This document shows positions 19,801 to 20,463 of a stretch of 20,463 nucleotides of DNA, piece after piece. Location: contig CAJINV010000037.1 in NCBI GenBank assembly GCA_905178155.1, positions 6,864 to 27,326 of the forward strand, written 5' to 3'. The position numbers and the translations under genes are program-made. Under the pieces are notes generated by a model, which saw only the letters and a program-made list of their open reading frames with translations, did not search any database and was not told where the DNA came from. Positions within the stretch are counted from its first letter, which is position 1. Each line of letters opens with the position of its first letter. This DNA is from Amoebophrya sp. A120 (Eukaryota > Sar > Dinophyceae > Syndiniales > Amoebophryaceae).

Positions 19801-20236
19801 CGAATTTGCAGTCCTGCTTCGTCTATCCAGTGCAAACATGTCTGGGTCCGGAAACTTGTAATGCTGAGTTGTGGGTAGTGAACTCTCTGTAATGCACAGC
19901 CAAGCATGAGAAATTATACTTATTTGCGCTGCTTATTGTTGCGCTTTCCGCAAGACAAACTGCGTTTTTCATAACAAGCAAGCGGTTCGCTTCTTGGACA
20001 CGCATCACAAGCTCTTCAGCCATGTCAGACAAGCATGACAAACCTTGCATCCTTCCAGACCCAGACAGATTTGCAATGCATATCGTCCTGAGCTTCATGC
20101 AGAAGGGCAGGTCAAACGCCTCGACGAATTCTGTCATGCAGAAGGTGTTGCCGTCGCAGATGTACTCGGAAATCCACTGCGTGTCCAGAAGCGGTAGCGA
20201 ACCGTGGGCGATGGAAGGGGGGAGAAGGGGGTGTCT
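4782..20236 (-). CDS. Large multi-exon gene for a modular Cys-rich, probably extracellular protein (partial at both ends)
   Basis: I do not recognise an orthologue. Twenty-six exons can be chained on the minus strand into one frame of about 2,200 codons by removing 22 TIR elements (each with one copy of its 5-bp target repeat) and three conventional introns. Seen: three copies of a CWK(N/D)(N/D)-x2-R motif (exons 3, 9, 19), three CYxDxxC blocks (exons 3-4, 9, 26) of which two continue into DCC, and three C-x12-C blocks (exons 1, 6, 17). N-x-S/T sequons are very frequent. CYxDELC...DCC resembles the somatomedin-B fold core. Paired cysteines and sequons suggest a secreted or surface protein; that is inference. 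No signal peptide or membrane anchor is visible, and both termini lie outside what can be followed. Exon coordinates given below include both copies of each flanking 5-bp repeat, of which one is kept, so true boundaries are ambiguous by up to 5 nt. Alternative: two adjacent genes split at intron 18. Confidence 0.8.
4835..5042. mobile_element. Introner 25, family C (208 bp)
   Basis: Inverted termini: TAT(G/C)CAAGAAAAAAACTG then GTGTAAC. The exact target repeat is GAGCG. Its right end gives the join YGERQCLSE. Confidence 0.86.
5043..5271 (-). CDS. Exon 25: lead-in to the third somatomedin-B-like block
   Basis: About 75 codons: LLYAKVSSIWSTDRVDQMSN, then SPKICYVIYEKNESV, then several Asn sites (NYTIYNITFYGER). 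ICYVIYE sits where FCYAFPE (module 1) and LCYNFSN (module 2) sit before the CYxDxxC block. Confidence 0.82.
5272..5423. mobile_element. Introner 24, family A (152 bp)
   Basis: Family A termini with the exact target repeat GGAAG (transcript sense). Confidence 0.87.
5424..5525 (-). CDS. Exon 24
   Basis: Encodes DDYTYINQEGLITRPFDEAR then QAYEIAVQPGGK. Its 3' junction with exon 25 is clean (GGAAG repeat, giving GGKLLYAKVS). Its 5' junction relies on a diverged family A element. Confidence 0.78.
5526..5706. mobile_element. Introner 23, diverged family A (181 bp)
   Basis: The termini are only loosely family A (ATGCA, AAAG, TCGTGT shared). The target repeat is TATTT/TTTTT. It is longer than other family A copies. 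Confidence 0.7.
5707..5798 (-). CDS. Exon 23
   Basis: Encodes ALGPAVPVRIVGPVFSDSRR then TIPGGMIDYF. Without splicing, a stop follows inside the element within ten codons. Splicing over TATTT/TTTTT gives MIDYFDDYTYINQEG. Confidence 0.75.
5799..6048. mobile_element. Introner 22, family D (250 bp)
   Basis: Inverted termini: TATGG, TTCTCA, ACGTTACACTCTCA. The exact target repeat is TCCGC. A truncated, inverted relative lies at 4587-4781. Confidence 0.86.
6049..6105 (-). CDS. Exon 22
   Basis: Encodes ESCLSETFYPQQNIYGS. Reading on without splicing runs into the family D element. Splicing over the exact repeat TCCGC gives YGSALGPAVPVRIVGP in exon 23. Confidence 0.78.
6106..6367. mobile_element. 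Introner 21, family B (262 bp)
   Basis: Family B termini with the target repeat GTACG/CTACG (one mismatch). Confidence 0.85.
6368..6438 (-). CDS. Exon 21
   Basis: Encodes TVWNKTKDKNYQDYIELVT then RGY. It is flanked by two family B introners. It joins exon 22 as TRGYESCLSE over GTACG/CTACG. Confidence 0.78.
6439..6699. mobile_element. Introner 20, family B (261 bp)
   Basis: Family B termini with the target repeat GATCA/AATCA (one mismatch). Confidence 0.85.
6700..6747 (-). CDS. Exon 20
   Basis: Short exon encoding SDDTTLTADLSYQI. Upstream it joins as DACYNSDDT over the exact repeat ACAAT. Downstream it joins as YQITVWNKT over GATCA/AATCA. Confidence 0.78.
6748..6896. mobile_element. Introner 19, family A (149 bp)
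   Basis: Family A termini; one end reads TGT instead of TAT. The exact target repeat is ACAAT. Confidence 0.86.
6897..7688 (-). CDS. Exon 19: start of module 3 (CWKND motif)
   Basis: About 263 codons. The first part (KLRVHQNPKCPTSTTHSN and on to DPLAFNRSEAAAQLAAA) is Pro/Ser/Ala-rich. Then SDICYEPL and DECVVECWKNDVIRAYSMC follow, matching the CWK motif of exons 3 and 9. A Gln-rich helical region comes next, and it ends GVPAADACYN. The 5' boundary is an estimate; the frame is open upstream to a TAA near 7735. Confidence 0.82.
7689..9158 (-). other. Intron 18 (about 1.47 kb), or intergenic gap if the gene is really two
   Basis: It starts GTAAGT and can end at a CAG near 7689, which keeps the frame (WCFHYYKLRV). 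The interior is unlike the rest of the window: a GC-rich low-complexity stretch (about 7810-8360), a TATA-like site with a strong hairpin (8381-8434), an A-rich stretch (8435-8520), then ordinary sequence with no supported gene. A plus-strand open frame of 98 codons at 8857-9153 has no supporting features. Confidence 0.5.
8381..8434 (+). promoter_or_regulatory. TATA-like box followed directly by a long GC-rich hairpin
   Basis: TATAAAAG at 8381-8388 runs into an inverted repeat at 8388-8434. Its inner stem is CGCGGCGCC/GGCGCCGCG with an AAAA loop, and its outer stem pairs GTTCTT(A)G with CTAAAGAAC. A palindrome GGGATCGATCCC lies just upstream (8364-8375). It may be a small-RNA promoter and transcript start, or a structured remnant. 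No known RNA family is recognised. Confidence 0.4.
9159..9342 (-). CDS. Exon 18
   Basis: Encodes TQLCNFTDAANATGSSSSRV and later RYDNVDFSKWCF. It is followed immediately by GTAAGT, a strong conventional donor. Reading on instead gives about 36 more codons to a stop at 9051, including a short Ala/Gly/Val hydrophobic run. I prefer the splice because module 3 continues in exon 19. Confidence 0.68.
9343..9605. mobile_element. Introner 17, family B (263 bp)
   Basis: Family B termini with the exact target repeat CATCA. Confidence 0.87.
9606..9798 (-). CDS. Exon 17: C-x12-C block of module 2
   Basis: Encodes SNLKTSLDGLNDQFC, then FCVKDLEHQWRMERC (C-x12-C) and C-x11-C (CKTQVEQVEDFYC). The spacing is identical to exon 6. 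It then reads SLVSANLSAELTMNI. It joins exon 18 over the exact repeat CATCA (MNITQLCNFT). Confidence 0.85.
9799..10012. mobile_element. Introner 16, family C (214 bp)
   Basis: Inverted termini contain AAAAAAGTGT(A/T)TACAGTT then ACAC. The exact target repeat is TGTGA. Confidence 0.85.
10013..10171 (-). CDS. Exon 16
   Basis: Encodes SQNATPWFSEVPCVYDFSEP and continues to ERFGIDLVLNGVETEESKCD. It reads through the exact repeat TGTGA of a family C introner into exon 17 (ESKCDSNLKT). Confidence 0.8.
10172..10321. mobile_element. Introner 15, family A (150 bp)
   Basis: Family A termini. The target repeat is TGCAG/CGCGG (two mismatches). The frame is kept. Confidence 0.82.
10322..10405 (-). CDS. 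Exon 15
   Basis: Encodes GDSASDSSNATNETNDTSSE then MATQTAV, continuing the glycosylation-rich linker. It joins exon 16 as TAVSQNATPWF. Both flanking target repeats carry two mismatches each, so these are probably older insertions. Confidence 0.75.
10406..10669. mobile_element. Introner 14, family B (264 bp)
   Basis: Family B termini with the target repeat GCTCC/GTCCC (two mismatches). The frame is kept (GGSGDSASD). Confidence 0.82.
10670..11098 (-). CDS. Exon 14: Asn/Thr/Ser/Gly-rich linker with about 20 N-glycosylation sequons
   Basis: About 140 codons dominated by NAT, NGT, NET, NAS and NTT triplets; I count about 20 N-x-S/T sites. Two cysteines (HNC and VCHN) and an acidic run (DDDDFDF) interrupt it. 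It looks like a stiff, heavily glycosylated spacer between the somatomedin-B-like block and the C-x12-C block of module 2. Nothing equivalent is present in module 1. Confidence 0.82.
11099..11286. mobile_element. Introner 13, C-like family (188 bp), GT-AG possible
   Basis: Inverted termini share AAAAAAG then GTCAC after a TAT start. The target repeat is TCAGG/TCAGA. One register starts GTATC and ends CAG, giving a conventional-looking intron. Confidence 0.8.
11287..11370 (-). CDS. Exon 13
   Basis: Encodes GGAGGVSSTANNFTNASNAS then GGVAVS. This is the start of a low-complexity, glycosylation-rich linker. The junction to exon 14 is one of only two introner junctions that can be read as GT...AG. 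Confidence 0.78.
11371..11523. mobile_element. Introner 12, family A (153 bp)
   Basis: Family A termini with the exact target repeat TCCTG, between exons 12 and 13. Confidence 0.87.
11524..11647 (-). CDS. Exon 12
   Basis: Encodes SASARDPFYDPYADPQFD, then VETCVDRDLS and a short Ala/Thr repeat. FDVETCVDRDLSAT lines up loosely with FDHCPKELNSTAE at the same place in module 1 (exon 6). It joins exon 13 over the exact repeat TCCTG (TGPGGAGG). Confidence 0.75.
11648..11968. mobile_element. Introner E (321 bp)
   Basis: Long inverted termini: TAT(T/C)AA then AGGAAA and ATCCCCCCTCCCCATATC. The exact target repeat is TCATA. It forms the intron between exons 11 and 12. The frame is kept and no GT-AG register exists. 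Confidence 0.8.
11969..12017 (-). CDS. Exon 11
   Basis: Encodes GTYCKPALTRKHRVS and continues into exon 12 across introner E (TCATA repeat) as VSYPSASARDPF. A second copy of this coding stretch at 12984-13035 differs by an amino-acid change and a whole inserted codon. That frame-preserving pattern supports it having been coding. Confidence 0.6.
12121..12651. repeat. ~111-bp tandem repeat, four copies
   Basis: The motif CAGTCAGC(T/C)CGTTGCCGG (with small changes) starts near 12162, 12372, 12484 and 12594. The last three copies are 110-112 bp apart; the first is separated by about 100 bp of hairpin-rich sequence. It abuts the duplicated exon relic. Confidence 0.85.
12214..12240. repeat. Perfect hairpin, 11-bp stem
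   Basis: GCACAACCACG pairs with CGTGGTTGTGC around a five-base loop. A second small perfect stem (GGCTCTG/CAGAGCC, three-base loop) follows at 12273-12289. Both lie in the 111-bp repeat zone and show no T-run typical of a bacterial terminator. Confidence 0.7.
12652..13035 (-). pseudogene. Duplicated exon 11/12 relic interrupted by introner F
   Basis: 12652-12704 is nearly identical to 11595-11647, and 12984-13035 matches 11969-12017. The encoded stretch reads CKPELKTRKHRVS then YSSASARDPFYDPYADP and meets a stop at once. Compared with the used copy it has an added Lys codon, an Ala-to-Glu change and a Pro-to-Ser change. No donor is visible at its 3' end, so I treat it as a dead copy inside intron 10; a cryptic or alternative exon is possible. 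Confidence 0.6.
12705..12983. mobile_element. Introner F (279 bp) in the duplicated exon relic
   Basis: Inverted termini TATCCTGAGTAAAA then CCC(A)CACCAGAG. The exact target repeat is TCATA (transcript sense). It occupies the same position as introner E in the paralogous copy but is unrelated to it inside. It carries the shared GCATnACAA motifs. Confidence 0.8.
13045..14300. repeat. 297-bp tandem repeat, about four copies
   Basis: The anchor GTGTGGGTAAAC occurs at 13264, 13562, 13859 and 14156 (spacing 298, 297, 297). Each unit also holds CTGTCTTC(T/C)GCAGGG and GATCCGCGGACGACCTAA. The first copy is partial. The last copy ends exactly at the exon 10 border, so intron 10 begins with repeat sequence. 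Since 297 is a multiple of three, spurious frames stay open. Confidence 0.9.
14294..14369 (-). CDS. Exon 10
   Basis: Encodes STCIGEQLGFDYSIYTREL then ELSDR. A stop in this frame follows just inside the 297-bp repeat, so a donor is needed near 14293 (GTTAGG). The other frame in this stretch runs into the tandem repeat and is not favoured. Confidence 0.65.
14370..14473 (-). other. Intron 9 (short, conventional GT-AG)
   Basis: About 104 nt, with a GT at 14473 and an AG at 14370 in the transcript sense, plus a pyrimidine-rich stretch near its end. No terminal inverted repeats are visible. A TGCAG direct repeat flanks it, so the exact register is ambiguous; the registers that keep the frame give VC(RC)STCIGEQ. 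Confidence 0.6.
14474..15878 (-). CDS. Exon 9: large exon of module 2 (CWKDN motif and second somatomedin-B-like block)
   Basis: About 468 codons without interruption. It starts CGIKCWKDNIARGFSSC (compare CWKNNVTRG in exon 3). An NATGNCS region follows, then a long stretch with few cysteines, then a Ser/Gly-rich linker (about 15010-15090), then RLCYNFSNTTNTT. The block CYSDNICHLNRYYDCC at about 14550-14605 continues into NLNGCLWQP. It ends RYPVC at a conventional-looking donor near 14473. This is the full, intron-free form of the block that is split in module 1. Confidence 0.85.
15879..16028. mobile_element. Introner 8, family A (150 bp)
   Basis: Family A termini with the exact target repeat GCAGT. 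Removal rebuilds the C-x3-CWK motif at the exon 8/9 join. Confidence 0.87.
16029..16099 (-). CDS. Exon 8
   Basis: Encodes TGLENNHDLALVNKVKIRG followed by PLQ. It reads through the GCAGT repeat into exon 9 as PLQCGIKCWKDN, which reconstitutes the C-x3-CWK motif seen in one piece in exon 19 (DECVVECWKND). Confidence 0.8.
16100..16361. mobile_element. Introner 7, family B (262 bp)
   Basis: Family B termini; one end has CAT instead of TAT. The exact target repeat is GTCAA. Confidence 0.86.
16362..16444 (-). CDS. Exon 7
   Basis: Encodes GHLDNNGELSTFGDDRVW and REDPRFVS. It lies between a family A and a family B introner, and both junctions keep the frame with exact 5-bp repeats (AAGTG and GTCAA). 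Confidence 0.78.
16445..16596. mobile_element. Introner 6, family A (152 bp)
   Basis: Family A inverted termini (TATCCTGTGCAAAAGTATCG type). The exact target repeat is AAGTG. No register gives GT-AG. Confidence 0.87.
16597..17124 (-). CDS. Exon 6: C-x12-C block of module 1
   Basis: About 175 codons beginning HRWTTSGFDHCPKELNST. A middle part rich in Leu and Asp follows. The end has LCPQSFEVMFGIPEC, which is C-x12-C, then C-x11-C, matching exons 1 and 17 in spacing. It reads through the AAGTG repeat into exon 7 as TYASGHLDN. Confidence 0.85.
17125..17390. mobile_element. Introner 5, family B, left end eroded
   Basis: The right terminus (transcript 3' side) is a normal family B end. The 5' side has only TATGATGTCTGGG, consistent with a deletion of about 10 nt inside the terminal repeat. 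No target repeat is visible. The flanking exons can still be joined in frame. Confidence 0.7.
17391..17443 (-). CDS. Exon 5
   Basis: Encodes RYQLRDKLLDKKFYPLQEY, continuing the region after the first somatomedin-B-like block. Its 5' edge is a clean GGTAC repeat. Its 3' edge is uncertain because introner 5 has lost its left terminal repeat; GAATA joined to CCACAGG keeps the frame (QEYHRWTTSGF). Confidence 0.7.
17444..17705. mobile_element. Introner 4, family B (262 bp), GT-AG possible
   Basis: Inverted termini begin TATCA(G/A)ATGTAAAAATG. The exact target repeat GGTAC allows one register that starts GTAC and ends ATAG, so this copy can be spliced as a conventional intron. Confidence 0.88.
17706..17729 (-). 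CDS. Exon 4: microexon
   Basis: Only 14 nt of unique sequence plus the two flanking 5-bp repeats. Spliced, it reads PTVQLSGCRYQL. This aligns with PSQNLNGCLWQP in exon 9, where no intron interrupts the block. The paralogous alignment is independent support that both flanking elements are removed precisely. It lies between two family B introners of 262 bp each. Confidence 0.8.
17730..17991. mobile_element. Introner 3, family B (262 bp)
   Basis: Inverted termini of family B, with the exact target repeat GTGCA. It splits the first somatomedin-B-like block. Its removal restores the alignment with the unsplit block in exon 9. Confidence 0.88.
17992..19497 (-). CDS. Exon 3: large exon with CWKNN motif and first somatomedin-B-like block
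   Basis: About 500 uninterrupted codons. Order: a CMNEMYVEE start; a Gly/Ser/Ala/Thr-rich stretch; CQW-x6-CWKNNVTRG at about 18916-18960; a glycosylation-rich region with many N-x-T sites; a helical-looking stretch; then the block CYCDELC (18042-18062) and DCCRKC (18006-18023). The block is completed only after splicing to exon 4. This is the longest exon and contains no introner. Confidence 0.85.
19498..19758. mobile_element. Introner 2, family B (261 bp)
   Basis: Inverted termini TATCAAnTGCAAATAT then TCTGGGT. The target repeat is CCGAG/CCGCG (one mismatch). It forms intron 2, without GT-AG ends. Confidence 0.83.
19759..19823 (-). CDS. Exon 2
   Basis: Short exon encoding QDCKFAETAMNGQCAELGR. 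It continues the cysteine series of exon 1 (C-x8-C spacing) and reads in frame into exon 3 (RVCMNEMY) once introner 2 is removed. It is bounded on both sides by family B introners. Confidence 0.75.
19824..20082. mobile_element. Introner 1, family B (259 bp)
   Basis: The termini are inverted repeats of the family B type (TAT, TGCAAA, TGTCTGGGT). It is flanked by the exact 5-bp repeat GACGA (transcript sense). It forms intron 1, and no register gives GT-AG. Confidence 0.85.
20083..20236 (-). CDS. Exon 1 (5' boundary unknown): C-x12-C block
   Basis: The frame is open from just after a TGA at 20237-20239. The clearly coding part encodes WISEYICDGNTFC followed by C-x12-C. No convincing start codon lies in frame, so an acceptor between about 20237 and 20170 is likely and the gene should start beyond the window. 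A C/T-rich stretch lies at 20215-20232 in the transcript sense. It joins exon 2 across the GACGA repeat to give KLRTKQDCKF. Confidence 0.65.
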
Positions 20237-20463
20237 TCAGCGTTTTTCTTTTGTTTACATAGTGAAGCTCCTGCGCATGGTGCCGCGAATGACTGAAGAA
20301 CAAAAACAAAAGTTGGGAACCCCTAGAAAAGAACCCCAAAACCTTGAGCACACACCCAGGAAACACCCGGGACACACCCCCGAAACACCCAGGAAACGGG
20401 TGGGAAACGGGTGGGAAACGGGTGGGAAGCGGGTGGGAAACGGGTGGGAAACGGGTGGGAAAC
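20237..20463. repeat. Right edge: non-coding stretch with an 11-bp G-rich minisatellite
   Basis: From about 20393 the 11-mer GGGTGGGAAAC is repeated to the end of the window with one variant (GAAGC). Degenerate CACCCGGG/CACCCAGG units lie to its left. The closely spaced G runs could form quadruplexes. The preceding 150 bp hold no supported gene; this is probably an upstream intron of the large gene. Confidence 0.8.

Noticed and set aside
20112-20375. Minus-strand frame starting MSRVFPGCVLKVLG with a hydrophobic run, as a possible signal-peptide exon
   Set aside because: It overlaps exon 1 in a different frame, lies partly in the minisatellite-like zone and has no evident donor to enter the exon 1 frame; it cannot be excluded but is not supported.

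Overview
The window looks like nuclear DNA of a eukaryote with a very unusual intron system. The best fit is an alveolate, most likely a dinoflagellate of the Syndiniales (Amoebophrya-like). That assignment is inferred from intron style: many introns are short elements with terminal inverted repeats (TIRs) and target-site duplications, mostly without GT-AG ends. As I recall, this has been described for Amoebophrya introner elements. No rRNA, tRNA, CRISPR or bacterial-type gene is visible.

Right three quarters (about 4.78-20.24 kb): one large gene on the minus strand, open at its 5' end and apparently cut at its 3' end. I can follow 26 exons, about 2,200 codons. At 22 exon junctions the coding frame is interrupted by a 149-321 bp element. 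Each begins TAT and ends ATA (a few have a point change), and nearly all are flanked by a 5-bp direct repeat. Removing the element plus one copy of the repeat restores one uninterrupted frame every time. Only two of these junctions can be read as GT...AG in any register. Three further introns (9, 10 and 18) look conventional. The elements fall into several TIR families (A about 150 bp, B about 262 bp, C about 190-214 bp, D about 250 bp, singletons E and F). All share an internal motif, GCAT(G/C/T)ACAA or its complement.

The spliced protein is a Cys-rich, heavily N-glycosylation-prone, probably extracellular protein. It is built from about three large repeated modules. Each module carries a CWK(N/D)(N/D) motif, a somatomedin-B-like CYxDxxC...DCC block and a C-x12-C-x(8-11)-C block. 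The third module stops in the middle of its DCC block, where the last introner is truncated against a 43-bp palindrome. Its function is unknown.

Inside the gene, 11.5-14.3 kb is a rearranged zone. It holds a 297-bp tandem repeat, a 111-bp tandem repeat, and a duplicated exon whose two copies carry two different introners at exactly the same 5-bp target.

Left quarter (1-4.6 kb): repeats only. There is a ~620-bp foldback palindrome, a 132-bp satellite arranged as 264-bp higher-order units, and a 98-bp repeat found on both sides of that satellite. The long open frames in the satellite exist because 132 is a multiple of three; I do not call them genes. The right edge (20.39-20.46 kb) is an 11-bp G-rich minisatellite.
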